Positions 52,599 through 62,260 of a DNA stretch of 64,000 bases are shown piece by piece. The DNA is from Hyphomonas polymorpha PS728. Its GTDB lineage: Bacteria > Pseudomonadota > Alphaproteobacteria > Caulobacterales > Hyphomonadaceae. The position numbers and the translations under genes were made by a program. Location of the stretch: positions 27,373 to 91,372 of the forward strand of contig NZ_ARYM01000016.1 of the NCBI RefSeq assembly GCF_000685315.1. The letters are read 5' to 3'. The number at the start of each line of letters is the position of its first letter. Within the stretch, counting starts at the first letter, position 1. Under the pieces are notes generated by a model. It ran no database searches. It was not told the DNA's origin and saw only the letters and a list, made by a program, of their open reading frames with translations.

Positions 52599-53417
52599 CT
52601 AGTCCTTCTTGTCCTTCGGGGCGGACATGCCGTCCTTTGTTGCATCCGGCTTGCTGGTCGTGTCGATCAGGGTTGCCTTGCCTGCGGTCGGCTCTTCGCG
52701 CTTCACATTTGTCGGCGCGCCGGCATCTGGGCGGCCGGTAGCTTCGGCGGTAGCCTCCCCTGCCGGCTCCGGCAGGTTTGGCAGCGACTTGACCGAATTG
52801 CGGCTGCCATCGAACAGCGCTTCGTCCGTCAACGTCTTGGCGCCGCCCTCAGGCGCACTGTTGATGCGGTCAATCTGCGGACCTGGTGACACCTCAACGC
52901 CATTCTTCAGCCGGCCGATGATCTGCGCGAAGGAATCCGGCGTCAGGTCTTCATAGTAATCGTCATTGATCTGCACCATGGGCGCGTTCACGCAGGCGCC
53001 GAGACATTCGACCTCTTCCCAGGAGAGGCGCTTGTCATCGGTGACATACATCTGACCGCCAATCTCGCGCTTGCAGACCTCTTTCAGGTCATCTGCGCCG
53101 CGGAGCTGGCAGGGCGTGGTGCCGCAAAGCTGGATATGGAACTTTCCAACCGGCTGAAGACGGAACATCGTGTAGAAGGTGGCGACCTCGTAGACGCGGA
53201 TGTAGGGCATCTCCAGACGGTCAGCGACTTCGCGCATGGCAGGCTCGGAGAGCCAGCCATTGTTGTCCTTCTGGGCGAGCCAGAGCAGCGGGATAACCGC
53301 CGAACGCTGCTTGTCCGCCGGATACTTGCCCCGCCAGAACGCAATCTTGTCTTCTGTCTCAGGCTTGAAGGAGAAGCTGTCGCCCCCCGCCTCAAGGTCA
53401 AACCGGCGCAATGCCAT
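52599..53417 (-). CDS. nuoE: NADH-quinone oxidoreductase subunit E with C-terminal extension
   Basis: A 272-residue subunit. The thioredoxin-like core binds 2Fe-2S cluster N1a through Cys98, Cys103, Cys138 and Cys142 (CGTTPC and CLGACVNAP). The first ~177 residues match ordinary NuoE (about 160-170). The remaining ~95 residues are rich in Pro, Ala, Lys, Asp and Glu, look disordered and end in KDGMSAPKDKKD. The VOC-family gene ends one base upstream of its start. Confidence 0.94.
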   Translation of the reverse strand: MALRRFDLEAGGDSFSFKPETEDKIAFWRGKYPADKQRSAVIPLLWLAQKDNNGWLSEPAMREVADRLEMPYIRVYEVATFYTMFRLQPVGKFHIQLCGTTPCQLRGADDLKEVCKREIGGQMYVTDDKRLSWEEVECLGACVNAPMVQINDDYYEDLTPDSFAQIIGRLKNGVEVSPGPQIDRINSAPEGGAKTLTDEALFDGSRNSVKSLPNLPEPAGEATAEATGRPDAGAPTNVKREEPTAGKATLIDTTSKPDATKDGMSAPKDKKD

Positions 53418-53870
53418 CTACTGCTCCTTCGCAAGCGGAACGGCAACGCGGCCCGCTTCGTCAATTGGCCAGAATGGATTGTAGGCGACTTCCCAGGCAT
53501 TCCCTTCAGGGTCTGCAAAGTAGCCGGAGTATCCACCCCAGTATGTCTTGTGCGGCGGCTTGGAAATGCGTGCGCCCGCACGCTCCAGCCGGCCGAAAAT
53601 CTCGTCTACCTCTTCGGCAGAACGCGCGTTGAACGCCAGCGCGAAGCCCTTGAAGGCGCCCTTGCGATCATCGGAAACGCCCGCGTCAGCGGCGAGCTTG
53701 TTTTCGTCCCAGAGGCCGATCACGAGGCCACCGGCATTGAAGAACGCCACCTCGCCTTTGACGCCGCGATCCTCAAACCCCAGAACATCCGTGTAAAAAC
53801 GGATCATGCCGGCGAGGTCGCGAACCCCTACGGTGATGACCGATACACGCTGTTCCGGCAGAACGCCCAT
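53418..53870 (-). CDS. VOC-family (glyoxalase/bleomycin-resistance-like) protein
   Basis: A 150-residue vicinal-oxygen-chelate protein. VSVITVGVRDLAGMIRFYTDVLGFE opens it, GYSGYFADPEGNAWEVAYNPFW closes it with the usual Glu metal ligand. Members include glyoxalases, dioxygenases and antibiotic-binding proteins; the substrate cannot be read from the sequence. It is packed between the NTF2-like gene (TGATG overlap) and nuoE (adjacent), so it is part of the nuo transcript. Confidence 0.85.
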   Translation of the reverse strand: MGVLPEQRVSVITVGVRDLAGMIRFYTDVLGFEDRGVKGEVAFFNAGGLVIGLWDENKLAADAGVSDDRKGAFKGFALAFNARSAEEVDEIFGRLERAGARISKPPHKTYWGGYSGYFADPEGNAWEVAYNPFWPIDEAGRVAVPLAKEQ

Positions 53871-54217
53871 CAGACCGCCCCTGCCCTCGCAAAGTCGACA
53901 CGCGCGATCTTGCCGTCGCGGATGGTGTAGATGGCGGCCACCTCGAAGGTTTCGCCGCCGGGCGAACGCTCCACCGCTTCATGGTCGATGACGGTGGTGC
54001 CGAGATCGATCCGGTTGACCAGTTTTGCGCGGTTCTGCGGGAACTGGGCGAAGAGGTCTTCGTGGCGCTTGCGGATGGCGTCCAGACCCTTCTGGTTTAC
54101 CCCACCATTCAGTGTCGCGAGTTCGGCGTCGTCTGCATAGCAGGCGAGGAAAGCGTCGATGTCCTGGCTGTTATAGGCTTCCAGCTGGCGCTGGATGAGG
54201 TCGAAGGAGGCACTCAC
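53870..54217 (-). CDS. SnoaL/NTF2-like fold protein
   Basis: A 115-residue protein with the pattern [30 protein letters not shown], typical of SnoaL-like/NTF2-like polyketide-cyclase or steroid-isomerase folds, ending in [17 protein letters not shown]. The start is GTG at 54217, overlapping the nuoD stop (GTGA); a longer reading into nuoD is not supported. Function is unknown. With the VOC gene it forms a two-gene insert between nuoD and nuoE. Confidence 0.82.
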   Translation of the reverse strand: MSASFDLIQRQLEAYNSQDIDAFLACYADDAELATLNGGVNQKGLDAIRKRHEDLFAQFPQNRAKLVNRIDLGTTVIDHEAVERSPGGETFEVAAIYTIRDGKIARVDFARAGAV

Positions 54218-55419
54218 CGGTCGATCTCCCCGAACACGATGTCGAGCGTTCCGAGAACGGCAGACACGTCTGCCAGCTGGTGGCCCTTGCAAAGATGGTC
54301 CATCGCCTGGAGGTGCGGGTAACCCGGGGCACGGATCTTGGCGCGATACGGGCGGTTTGTGCCATCTGCCACGAGGTACACGCCGAACTCACCCTTGGGT
54401 GCTTCGACGGCGGCGTAGCATTCGCCTTCCGGAACGTGGAAGCCTTCCGTGTACAGCTTGAAGTGATGGATCAGGGCTTCCATCGAATTCTTCATCTCGC
54501 CGCGGCGCGGCGGGGAGAGCTTAGAACCGGCCAGAAGGACCGGTCCGGGACCATCTTTCGCCATCAGGTCGATACACTGGAGGATGATCTTCACGGACTC
54601 GCGCATCTCTTCCATGCGGCAGACATAGCGATCGTAATTGTCGCCATGGCGGCCGACAGGAACTTTGAAGTCGAGTTCGCTGTAGCACTCATAGGGCTGC
54701 GACCGGCGAAGGTCCCAGGCAAAACCTGAGCCGCGCACCATGACGCCGCTGAAGCCCCAGTCGAGGATCGTGCGCTGGTCGACCACGCCGATATCGACGT
54801 TACGCTGTTTGAAGATACGGTTTTCGGTGACGAGGCCCTCGATCTGGTCGAGCTTCTCGGGGAACTGCTCGCACCAGGTGGCGATATCGTCGATGAGACG
54901 CTGGGGCAGATCCTGATGGACGCCGCCGGGCCGGAAATAGGCTGCGTGCATGCGGCTGCCCGATGCGCGTTCATAGAACACGCAGAGCTTCTCACGCTCC
55001 TCGAAACACCAGGTGATCGGCGTCAGCGCGCCCACGTCCATCACGCCGGTACCGACGTTGAGGAGGTGGGACATGATCCGGCCGATTTCCGAATACATCA
55101 CACGAATGAGGCTGGCGCGGCGGGGCACTTCCACCCCGAGCAGCTTCTCGATAGCAAGGCACCAGGCGTGCTCCTGGTTCATCGGCGCGCAGTAATCGAG
55201 CCGGTCGAAATACGGCATACCCTGAAGGTAGGTCTTGTATTCGAGCAGCTTTTCCGTACCACGGTGGAGCAGGCCGATATGGCTGTCCACGCGGGTGACG
55301 ATTTCGCCGTCGAGATCGAGGATCATGCGGAGCACGCCGTGGGCGGCAGGATGCTGCGGGCCAAAGTTCAGCGTGAACTTACGGTCGTCCATGTCTGCGA
55401 TGTGTGCGGTGTCGGCCAT
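54214..55419 (-). CDS. nuoD: NADH-quinone oxidoreductase subunit D
   Basis: A 401-residue 49-kDa-type subunit that helps form the quinone site. [44 protein letters not shown] and the C-terminal [37 protein letters not shown] are conserved. NuoD is separate from NuoC here, unlike the fused NuoCD of E. coli. The stop overlaps the NTF2-like gene. Confidence 0.97.
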   Translation of the reverse strand: MADTAHIADMDDRKFTLNFGPQHPAAHGVLRMILDLDGEIVTRVDSHIGLLHRGTEKLLEYKTYLQGMPYFDRLDYCAPMNQEHAWCLAIEKLLGVEVPRRASLIRVMYSEIGRIMSHLLNVGTGVMDVGALTPITWCFEEREKLCVFYERASGSRMHAAYFRPGGVHQDLPQRLIDDIATWCEQFPEKLDQIEGLVTENRIFKQRNVDIGVVDQRTILDWGFSGVMVRGSGFAWDLRRSQPYECYSELDFKVPVGRHGDNYDRYVCRMEEMRESVKIILQCIDLMAKDGPGPVLLAGSKLSPPRRGEMKNSMEALIHHFKLYTEGFHVPEGECYAAVEAPKGEFGVYLVADGTNRPYRAKIRAPGYPHLQAMDHLCKGHQLADVSAVLGTLDIVFGEIDR

Positions 55420-55423
55420 CTGA

Positions 55424-56044
55424 TCAGCCTTCCTTCGCTTTCTCGTCGCCGGGGATGACGCTGGTCATGCCTTCCCAGGGCGAGAGGAAATCGAAATTGC
55501 GGTATTCCTGAGCGAGCTTCACGGGTTCGTAGATCACGCGCTTTTCGAGATCGTCATAGCGAACCTCGTAATGCCCGGTGAGCGGGAAGTCCTTGCGGAG
55601 CGGCCAGCCTTCGAAACCATAGTCGGTGAGGATGCGGCGCAGGTCCGGATGATCGGCAAACTGGATGCCGTACATGTCGAACGCCTCGCGCTCGAACCAG
55701 TTCGCAACCGGCCAGAGCGAGACGACGCTCGGCACAGCCGTTTCTTCATCGGTGCGGATGCGCACGCGGATCCGGTGGTTCATCCGCATCGACAGCAGGT
55801 GGTAGACCACTTCGAAACGCTCCGAGCGCTCCGGGTAATCAACGCCGCAAACATCGATGAGAGTTTCGAAGTTGCATTGCTGATCGTCGCGCAGGAAACG
55901 CAGCAGCGGGACGATATGGTCCCGTTCGGCCAACAGCGTCAGTTCGCCCACGCGGATCTGCCAGCTGCGCACGGCATCGGGCATCCGGCTTTCGATATGG
56001 GCTGCAAGTTCGGAAAGCGCCTGAGTATTCATTGTGGTCACCAT
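55424..56044 (-). CDS. nuoC: NADH-quinone oxidoreductase subunit C
   Basis: A 206-residue 30-kDa-type peripheral-arm subunit. [20 protein letters not shown], the [40 protein letters not shown] block and [17 protein letters not shown] are family signatures. The ATG at 56044 overlaps the nuoB stop (TGATG); an in-frame ATG four codons later (56032) is an alternative start. Confidence 0.96.
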   Translation of the reverse strand: MVTTMNTQALSELAAHIESRMPDAVRSWQIRVGELTLLAERDHIVPLLRFLRDDQQCNFETLIDVCGVDYPERSERFEVVYHLLSMRMNHRIRVRIRTDEETAVPSVVSLWPVANWFEREAFDMYGIQFADHPDLRRILTDYGFEGWPLRKDFPLTGHYEVRYDDLEKRVIYEPVKLAQEYRNFDFLSPWEGMTSVIPGDEKAKEG

Positions 56045-56616
56045 CAGCGCTCAAGCGAGCCTTCGCGCCGGATCTTCTTCTGCAGTTGCAGGAAGCCGTA
56101 GACGAGAGCCTCAGCGGTGGGCGGGCAGCCCGGAATGTAGATATCCACAGGAACGATGCGGTCGCAGCCGCGAACGACGCTGTAGCTGTAATGGTAATAG
56201 CCGCCGCCATTGGCGCAGCTGCCCATCGAGATCACGTAGCGCGGCTCCGGCATCTGGTCGTAGACCTTGCGGAGCGCCGGCGCCATCTTGTTGGTGAGCG
56301 TACCGGCGACGATCATCACGTCTGACTGGCGCGGCGACCCGCGCGGCGCCATGCCGAACCGCTCCAGATCGTAGCGCGGGTTGCCGGCGTGCATCATTTC
56401 CACGGCGCAACAGGCCAGACCGAACGTCATCCACATCAGTGAGCCGGTACGCGCCCAGCTGATCAGATCATCCGCTGCGGCCGTGAAGTAGCCCTTGTCC
56501 GCAAGCTGATCCGAGAGGCCGGAATAGAACGGGTCATCATTGCCAGGCTTGAAGCCGCCTTCGACCCCTGCCCGCGCGCCGCCCAGCGCATATGGCTTGT
56601 AGGAATTGTCAGACAT
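56044..56616 (-). CDS. nuoB: NADH-quinone oxidoreductase subunit B
   Basis: A 190-residue subunit that binds cluster N2, the last electron carrier before quinone. [12 protein letters not shown] has the tandem Cys pair; [40 protein letters not shown] supplies the other Cys ligands. The ATG at 56616 overlaps the nuoA stop (TGATG). A second ATG directly before it (56619) is equally possible; residues further upstream belong to nuoA. Confidence 0.97.
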   Translation of the reverse strand: MSDNSYKPYALGGARAGVEGGFKPGNDDPFYSGLSDQLADKGYFTAAADDLISWARTGSLMWMTFGLACCAVEMMHAGNPRYDLERFGMAPRGSPRQSDVMIVAGTLTNKMAPALRKVYDQMPEPRYVISMGSCANGGGYYHYSYSVVRGCDRIVPVDIYIPGCPPTAEALVYGFLQLQKKIRREGSLER

Positions 56617-56990
56617 CATTCCCACTCCAGAGCGCCGCGGCGCCATTCATAGACAAAGCCGACCGTCAGCACACCCAGGAACACCACCATCGACCAGAAA
56701 CCGACCACACCGATCTCTCCCAGGCTGATCGCCCAAGGGAAGAGGAAGGCCACCTCAAGGTCGAAGATGATGAACAAAATGGCGACAAGGTAGAATCGCA
56801 CATCGAACTTCATGCGGGCATCATCGAAGGCCGGGAAACCGCACTCATAGGCGGAGTTCTTTTCCGGGTCGGGCTTCGAAGGAGCCAGAAGCACGTTCCC
56901 GATCACGAAAAGGCACGAAATCACCGCACCGATCACCACAAAAATGATGACCGGCAGATAGTCGAGGGCAAGCCGTTCAACTTCCGTCAT
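56616..56990 (-). CDS. nuoA: NADH-quinone oxidoreductase subunit A
   Basis: A 124-residue three-helix subunit, first gene of the nuo operon. [22 protein letters not shown], the loop [44 protein letters not shown] and the final helix are conserved. The ATG at 56990 (MTEVERLAL) is chosen because the upstream frame extension has no homology and crosses the promoter region. Confidence 0.96.
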   Translation of the reverse strand: MTEVERLALDYLPVIIFVVIGAVISCLFVIGNVLLAPSKPDPEKNSAYECGFPAFDDARMKFDVRFYLVAILFIIFDLEVAFLFPWAISLGEIGVVGFWSMVVFLGVLTVGFVYEWRRGALEWE

Positions 56991-57175
56991 AGTGCAATTG
57001 CTCCCATTGCGTTGCCGCCCGATTAGGACGGTTTCCCGCCGGGCGCAACTGACGCGCATCTGTAATCGCAGCGCCTCGCAGTATATCCTGCGAAAACGCA
57101 ATTTCACGGGTCACTTGCTGCGGCGGTCGGTCACGGAGGATGCAGGAAAGCCCTGAATTTGCGAATAATTCTCAA
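56991..57175 (-). promoter_or_regulatory. nuo operon upstream region with candidate -10 element
   Basis: This 185-base gap separates glk from nuoA. On the minus strand TATACT (57080-57085) is a good -10 box, with GTGAAA 16 bases further upstream as a weak -35. The leader would be about 80-90 bases. No known operator is recognised, and no clear glk terminator: only an AT-rich weak hairpin just past the glk stop. Confidence 0.4.
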
Positions 57176-58141
57176 TCAGGTGCGCTTGTGCTGCTCATAA
57201 TACGCCGCAGCGCCGATCAGCGGCGCCACCTGCTCCCGCATCAGCCACACGGGACAGTCCTCGAGGTAGTGGCTCATTGGTCCGCGCGTCACGAATCGCT
57301 GCCTTGCCGCAGCCGTTTTGAGGAAATCCGAGATGCGCTCGCTGACGCCGCCCGCAAGCACCACACCGCCGAGCGCGCCATTGGCCAAAACTAGGTCTCC
57401 TGCAGCGCCCAATACAGCCAGGGCCCGCACTTCGATGAGCGTCTGGAGAAGCTCGTCCCCCGAATCGGCGCGTTCGCGCATTTCTTCGGGGGTCAGTTCG
57501 ACGCGAGGGCGGCCGAAAATCTCGCAAAAGGCCGCGTGAACCTCATCCAGCCCGCTGCCAGAGGCCACAAGTTCATTCGACACATACCCATGATCGCGCA
57601 TCAGCAGGCGGGCGAGCGCATGTTCCATATCGGTGCGCGGGGCATAAGCCATATGCCCCCCTTCCCCCGACACAACGCGCCAGCGGCCTTTCGGCTCGGA
57701 CAACAAGGTTGCCACGCCAAATCCTGTCCCCGGCCCGGTTACCAGCACAGGCGCGCCCGGCTTTGGCGTGCCGGGAAAAATGCAGTCGAACGAATCATAC
57801 TCAAATTCGGGAACGGCGCGCGCCATCGCATGAAAGTCGTTGATCAGGCACACGTCCTGAAAGCCAAAACTTTCCTTCAAGCTGCCGGCGGAAACATGCC
57901 AGCCGCGATTGGTCAGCGTGACTTCCTGATTCTCGACGGGCCCGGCGAGCGCAAAACACGCCTCCGACACCTCGGCCCCGATCTGGTCGAGATATTGCTG
58001 CAACGCCTCATCAAACGAGCCGAACCCGTCCCCAGCGAGCTTCTCGAAATGCTCGATGTTCAGCTTGCCATCCCGGCGCGATGCCAGGGCGAAACGAGCG
58101 TTGGTGCCCCCGATATCGCCGACAAGGATCGGTTGCTGCAT
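57176..58141 (-). CDS. glk: Glucokinase
   Basis: A 321-residue ATP-dependent glucokinase of the Glk (ASKHA, non-ROK) family. LVGDIGGTNARFAL is the phosphate-binding motif, CLINDFHAMARAVPE holds the catalytic Asp region, VTGPGTGFGVA and SGEGGHMAYAPRT are sugar-site motifs and GVVLAGGVSERI follows. It is the last gene of the zwf-pgl-edd-glk run, three bases after edd. Confidence 0.95.
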   Translation of the reverse strand: MQQPILVGDIGGTNARFALASRRDGKLNIEHFEKLAGDGFGSFDEALQQYLDQIGAEVSEACFALAGPVENQEVTLTNRGWHVSAGSLKESFGFQDVCLINDFHAMARAVPEFEYDSFDCIFPGTPKPGAPVLVTGPGTGFGVATLLSEPKGRWRVVSGEGGHMAYAPRTDMEHALARLLMRDHGYVSNELVASGSGLDEVHAAFCEIFGRPRVELTPEEMRERADSGDELLQTLIEVRALAVLGAAGDLVLANGALGGVVLAGGVSERISDFLKTAAARQRFVTRGPMSHYLEDCPVWLMREQVAPLIGAAAYYEQHKRT

Positions 58142-58144
58142 CGC

Positions 58145-59977
58145 TCAAGCCCCTGAGCCGAGAAAGCGAAAGGGACTGGCGCCACAATCGGCTGTGCTGG
58201 CGGCATGCCGGAACAGATCGAACATTTCTCGGCCAAGCCCTGCCGCGGGCCGGTTTGGGCGGAACTCGGCGGGCGCGCGGGCCGCAAACTCTGCAGGATC
58301 GACTTTCAGGTCGAGGCGCCCGGCCTCGCCATCCAGCCGGATGATGTCGCCATCCCGCACCCGCGCCAGCGGGCCACCGCGCGCAGCTTCCGGCGCGACA
58401 TGGATCGCGGCGGGGATCTTGCCACTGGCGCCGGACATACGTCCGTCAGTTACCAGAGCGACCCTGTACCCCCGGTCCTGCAGCACGCCGAGAACGGGCG
58501 AAAGGCCGTGCAGTTCTGGCATGCCGTTGGCCGCGGGCCCCTGGAAACGCACAACTGCCACGAAATCCCGGTCGAGCTGGCGCGCCTCAAATGCCTCGCG
58601 GAGCGCTTCCTGCGTATCGAAGACGAGTGCGGGCGCTTCGACGATACGGTTCTCCGGCTTGATCGCAGACACCTTGCACACGCCTCGGCCGAGCGGGCCA
58701 TCCACAAGTCGCAAACCGCCATCCGACGAGAAAGAGTCATTGGCTGGCCGGAGCACATCCCTGTCGCCGCTGACCTCCGGCGCAGGCCGCCAGGCAAGCG
58801 CGCCGTCCTGGAGGAACGGCTCGCGACTATATTCGGCCAGCGTTCCCATCACCGCAGACGCATCCACATGCAACAGACCGGCATTGATCAGCTCCCGGAC
58901 AAGGAAGCCCATGCCGCCAGCCGCGTGAAAATGGTTCACATCCGCGCCGCCATTGGGGTAAATTCGTGCCATCAGGGGGGTCACGTGGGAGAGGTCGGCA
59001 AAATCTTCCAGCGTTACCTCCAGCCCTGCAGCGGCAGCCATCGCCGGGATGTGAAGGGCATGATTTGTCGAGCCGCCCGTTGCCATCAGGCCGACGATCG
59101 CGTTGACCAGCGCGCGGGCGTCGACCAACTCCCCGGCGGGCCGGTAGTCGCCGCCCTGCGCGGTAATGGCGGCCGCGCGCTGAGCGGCGGCACGAGTCAG
59201 CGCAGCACGAAGCGGCGTACCCGGATTGGTGAAAGCAGCGCCGGGCAAATGAAGGCCCATGACCTCCATGATCATCTGGTTCGAGTTTGCCGTGCCGTAG
59301 AAGGTGCATGTGCCCTGGGCGTGGTAGCTTTCCGCCTCTGCCTTGAGCAGAGCGTCTCGACCTACCTTGCCTTCGGCGAACAATTGCCGGATACGGACTT
59401 TCTCCGGATTGGGCAGCCCTGAAGGCATTGGCCCGGCCGGAACGAAGATCGAGGGCAGCCAGCCAAAGCGCAGCGCGGCGATCACCAGCCCCGGCACAAT
59501 CTTGTCGCACACGCCCAGATGCAGCGCCGCATCAAACGCATCGTGAGACAGGCCGATCGCTGATGCCATTGCGATGATGTCACGCGAGAACAGCGAGAGC
59601 TCCATACCCTCCTGCCCCTGCGTGACGCCGTCACACATCGCCGGCACGCCGCCCGCCACCTGCGCCACCGCATTCACCTCCCGCGCTGCATCCCGGATGA
59701 TCTGCGGATAGGTTTCAAACGGCGCGTGGGCAGACAGCATATCGTTGTAAGCCGTGATGATGCCGATGACGGGCCAGCCAGCGCCAAGGATCTGTGCTTT
59801 CTCAATCACCGCGCAGCCTGCAGACGCATGGGCGATGTTCCCCTCGTGCAGGCGTGTGCGCGCATACGCCTTGGGGCGCCGGCTACGGATCATTTCAAGA
59901 TAGGCGGCGCGGGAATCCTTCGACCGCGCCTCGATGCGGCGGGTGACTTCCTCGACAGTGGGATGCAGCGGCGTCAT
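58145..59977 (-). CDS. edd: Phosphogluconate dehydratase
   Basis: A 610-residue IlvD/Edd-family Fe-S dehydratase that makes 2-keto-3-deoxy-6-phosphogluconate in the Entner-Doudoroff pathway. [61 protein letters not shown] and [19 protein letters not shown] are characteristic of Edd rather than dihydroxy-acid dehydratase. The spacing to pgl is three bases. The aldolase gene eda is not in this window. Confidence 0.96.
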   Translation of the reverse strand: MTPLHPTVEEVTRRIEARSKDSRAAYLEMIRSRRPKAYARTRLHEGNIAHASAGCAVIEKAQILGAGWPVIGIITAYNDMLSAHAPFETYPQIIRDAAREVNAVAQVAGGVPAMCDGVTQGQEGMELSLFSRDIIAMASAIGLSHDAFDAALHLGVCDKIVPGLVIAALRFGWLPSIFVPAGPMPSGLPNPEKVRIRQLFAEGKVGRDALLKAEAESYHAQGTCTFYGTANSNQMIMEVMGLHLPGAAFTNPGTPLRAALTRAAAQRAAAITAQGGDYRPAGELVDARALVNAIVGLMATGGSTNHALHIPAMAAAAGLEVTLEDFADLSHVTPLMARIYPNGGADVNHFHAAGGMGFLVRELINAGLLHVDASAVMGTLAEYSREPFLQDGALAWRPAPEVSGDRDVLRPANDSFSSDGGLRLVDGPLGRGVCKVSAIKPENRIVEAPALVFDTQEALREAFEARQLDRDFVAVVRFQGPAANGMPELHGLSPVLGVLQDRGYRVALVTDGRMSGASGKIPAAIHVAPEAARGGPLARVRDGDIIRLDGEAGRLDLKVDPAEFAARAPAEFRPNRPAAGLGREMFDLFRHAASTADCGASPFRFLGSGA

Positions 59978-59980
59978 GGA

Positions 59981-60691
59981 TCAGGGTGCCCAAATGATGG
60001 AGAGGCGGCGTCCCAACCCCTCGATGGCTCGGCGGACGGGATAAAGCTGCTCGTCACCGTTCAAGGCGTGCTCAAGCGCCGCTCTCTTGTCTTCGCCGAA
60101 TACCAGGAGAATGCCCGCTTCGGCATTGCAGACGGGGTCCGCCGTCAGCGTCATGCGGTGGCGAAACTCTCCGGCGACGGGCGTGTTGCTTGCGTCTATT
60201 GCAGCGATTACAGCGCCATCTTTCGGATACATTGCCTGCTCCAGCCCCATCGAGCCGGGAAACCAGCTCGCGGTGTGCCCATCCGGCCCCATCCCGAGCA
60301 GAATGCAGGAGAGTGGCGAAAGATGCGGCGCATAGGCGGCTGCGCGGCTGGCTACTGCGCTGGCTGGCTCTGCATCTGCCGTTTTCATCGGAAGGAAATG
60401 CGCAGCGGAGGCGTGCCCTTTCAGAAGTTTTTCCCGGACGGCCTTTTCGTTCGACTCCGGATGATCAGCCGCAACCCAACGCTCATCCACCAGCCCGACG
60501 GTGACCTTTTCCCATTCAAGATGCTCCTCGGCCAGCAGGCTGAACATCCGGCCCGGCGACGAGCCCCCGGAGACCATGAAGCTTGCCTGCCCATCTCTTG
60601 CGATGGTTCTCGATAATTGAAGCGCGGCGAGTTCAGCAGCGAGCGCTGAGGCAGCTTCCCGGTCATCCAGAACTATGAGGCGTGAATCCAT
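59981..60691 (-). CDS. pgl: 6-phosphogluconolactonase
   Basis: A 236-residue enzyme of the NagB-like DevB/SOL family that opens 6-phosphogluconolactone. VSGGSSPGRMFSLLAEEHLEWEKVTVGLVDERWV and CILLGMGPDGHTASWFPGS are the two signature blocks. It lies four bases after zwf and three before edd, so the operon encodes consecutive steps. Confidence 0.95.
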   Translation of the reverse strand: MDSRLIVLDDREAASALAAELAALQLSRTIARDGQASFMVSGGSSPGRMFSLLAEEHLEWEKVTVGLVDERWVAADHPESNEKAVREKLLKGHASAAHFLPMKTADAEPASAVASRAAAYAPHLSPLSCILLGMGPDGHTASWFPGSMGLEQAMYPKDGAVIAAIDASNTPVAGEFRHRMTLTADPVCNAEAGILLVFGEDKRAALEHALNGDEQLYPVRRAIEGLGRRLSIIWAP

Positions 60692-60695
60692 CTGC

Positions 60696-62165
60696 TTAAC
60701 TCTCCTTCCACCAGCTTCGATTGTCGCGGTCCATGAGCATGGCAGAAGCCATTGGCCCGTCGGTACCCGCTGGATAAGTCTCCGGCTCGTATCCGCTGGT
60801 TTCCCAGGCTTCTATAAGCCCATCCACCCAGCGCCAGGCCGCCTCCACTTCATCTCGCCGCATGAACAGCGAGAGATTTCCGCGCACCACATCCATCAGC
60901 AGGCGCTCATAGGCATCGGGATAACGCAGCATGAAACTCTCCGCATAGGAAAGGTTCAAAGGCAGGGATTTGACCCGCAAGCCGCCTGGCCCCGGCTCCT
61001 TGATCTGCACATAGAGGCGCACGGCCTCATCCGGCTGAAGGCGGATCACGAGCTTGTTTACGTTTCCGAACTGTTCACCAAACAGATTATGGGGCGCACG
61101 CTTGAACTGGATCACGATATCGGAATGGCGCGAAGACATACGCTTGCCGGTGCGAAGGTAGAAGGGCACGCCGGTCCAGCGCCAATTGCTTATCTCTGCC
61201 TTGATTGCAACGAAGGTTTCCGTCTTGCTGCCCTTGGGAGCGGACAGTTCCTCAACATACCCTTTCACGGGCTGGCCGGCATGAATCCCGGCCGCATATT
61301 GCCCGCGCACCGTCAGCCGCCGGGCATCGGCCTCTGTTACCGGGCGAAGCGCCTTGAGCACCTTTATCTTCTCAGTACGGATGTCATCATCGTCGAGATC
61401 GTTGGGTGGCTCCATCGCCGTCAGGCAGAGGAGCTGCAACATGTGGTTCTGAACCATATCCCGTAGCGCGCCAGAGCGGTCGTAATAATCCGCACGCCCC
61501 TCAAGCCCAAGATCTTCTGCCACAGTGATCTGAACGTGATCGATATAGTTCTGCGACCAAAGCGGCTCGAACAGAATATTGGCGAAACGCAGCACCATAA
61601 GGTTCTGCACCGTTTCCTTGCCGAGATAATGGTCAATCCGGAACACCTGCCGCTCGGCAAACACCTCTGCCACGCCATCATTGATCGCCTGCGCGGAAGC
61701 AAGGTCAGTGCCGATCGGCTTTTCAAGCACAACCCGCGAGAGACCGCCCGACAGACCGACTGCGCCAAGCGCCCGGCAAATGTCGACATAGAGGTGCGGC
61801 GACGTCGCGAGATAGAAAATCCGTGGGCGTTCTTCCTCGGACGTCATTTTGCTTTTGAGCCCCTCCCAGTCGCCTTCCGGGTTGGTGGCATCAATCGTGA
61901 CATAGTGCAGAATCTTTTCAAACTTGTCCCAGGCGTCCGCATCCCACGACTTCCCCGATGCCTTTTCGCAGGCCTCCTTGGCGACGGCCCGGTAAGCTGC
62001 ATCATCCATGTCCGACCGCGCCGTGCCGACGATGGTGGAGTTTTCCGGAATCTGCCCATCGACCCAGCGGTGGTAAAGCGCGGGAAGAAGTTTGCGCCGG
62101 GACAGGTCGCCCGTGCCGCCGAAAATCACGATGTCGAAGGGTTCAACAGGAACAAATTTTGCCAC
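60696..62165 (-). CDS. zwf: Glucose-6-phosphate 1-dehydrogenase
   Basis: A 489-residue enzyme that oxidises glucose 6-phosphate. IFGGTGDLSRRKLLPALYH is the nucleotide-binding motif, VVLEKPIGTDL the next, and FRIDHYLGKETVQNLMVLRFAN holds the catalytic His/Lys region. The start is GTG at 62165 (MAKFVPVEP), with AGGAAG eight bases before it. It is the first gene of the zwf-pgl-edd-glk operon and has a recognisable promoter and palindrome upstream. Confidence 0.96.
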   Translation of the reverse strand: MAKFVPVEPFDIVIFGGTGDLSRRKLLPALYHRWVDGQIPENSTIVGTARSDMDDAAYRAVAKEACEKASGKSWDADAWDKFEKILHYVTIDATNPEGDWEGLKSKMTSEEERPRIFYLATSPHLYVDICRALGAVGLSGGLSRVVLEKPIGTDLASAQAINDGVAEVFAERQVFRIDHYLGKETVQNLMVLRFANILFEPLWSQNYIDHVQITVAEDLGLEGRADYYDRSGALRDMVQNHMLQLLCLTAMEPPNDLDDDDIRTEKIKVLKALRPVTEADARRLTVRGQYAAGIHAGQPVKGYVEELSAPKGSKTETFVAIKAEISNWRWTGVPFYLRTGKRMSSRHSDIVIQFKRAPHNLFGEQFGNVNKLVIRLQPDEAVRLYVQIKEPGPGGLRVKSLPLNLSYAESFMLRYPDAYERLLMDVVRGNLSLFMRRDEVEAAWRWVDGLIEAWETSGYEPETYPAGTDGPMASAMLMDRDNRSWWKES

Positions 62166-62220
62166 CGGGGCGCTTCCTCTCTCAGGTCGGCTGCCACGGG
62201 GAGCCGAGGCAGTTTCAGGC

Positions 62221-62250
62221 CTTATATGACGCTTCCACGCAAAATGACAA
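62221..62250 (-). promoter_or_regulatory. Likely zwf operon promoter
   Basis: On the minus strand TTGTCA (62245-62250) and TATAAG (62221-62226) lie 18 bases apart, close to the sigma-70 consensus. Reading the -10 as ATATAA gives a 17-base spacer. The leader would be about 50 bases long. Confidence 0.55.
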
Positions 62251-62260
62251 CGTTAGTCAT
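62244..62260. promoter_or_regulatory. LacI-type palindromic operator candidate at zwf
   Basis: ATGACAACGTTAGTCAT is a near-perfect inverted repeat (ATGAC...GTCAT) around a central AACGTT; one extra base makes it slightly asymmetric. LacI/GalR-family operators typically have such a CG-centred palindrome. It overlaps the -35 hexamer of zwf and the stop codon of the upstream alpha-glucosidase gene. A repressor there would block zwf transcription. No regulator gene is in the window. Confidence 0.5.

Noticed and set aside
57150..57180. Hairpin just past the glk stop as a terminator
   Set aside because: The stem is AT-rich with mismatches and lacks a T tract, so it is too weak to call.
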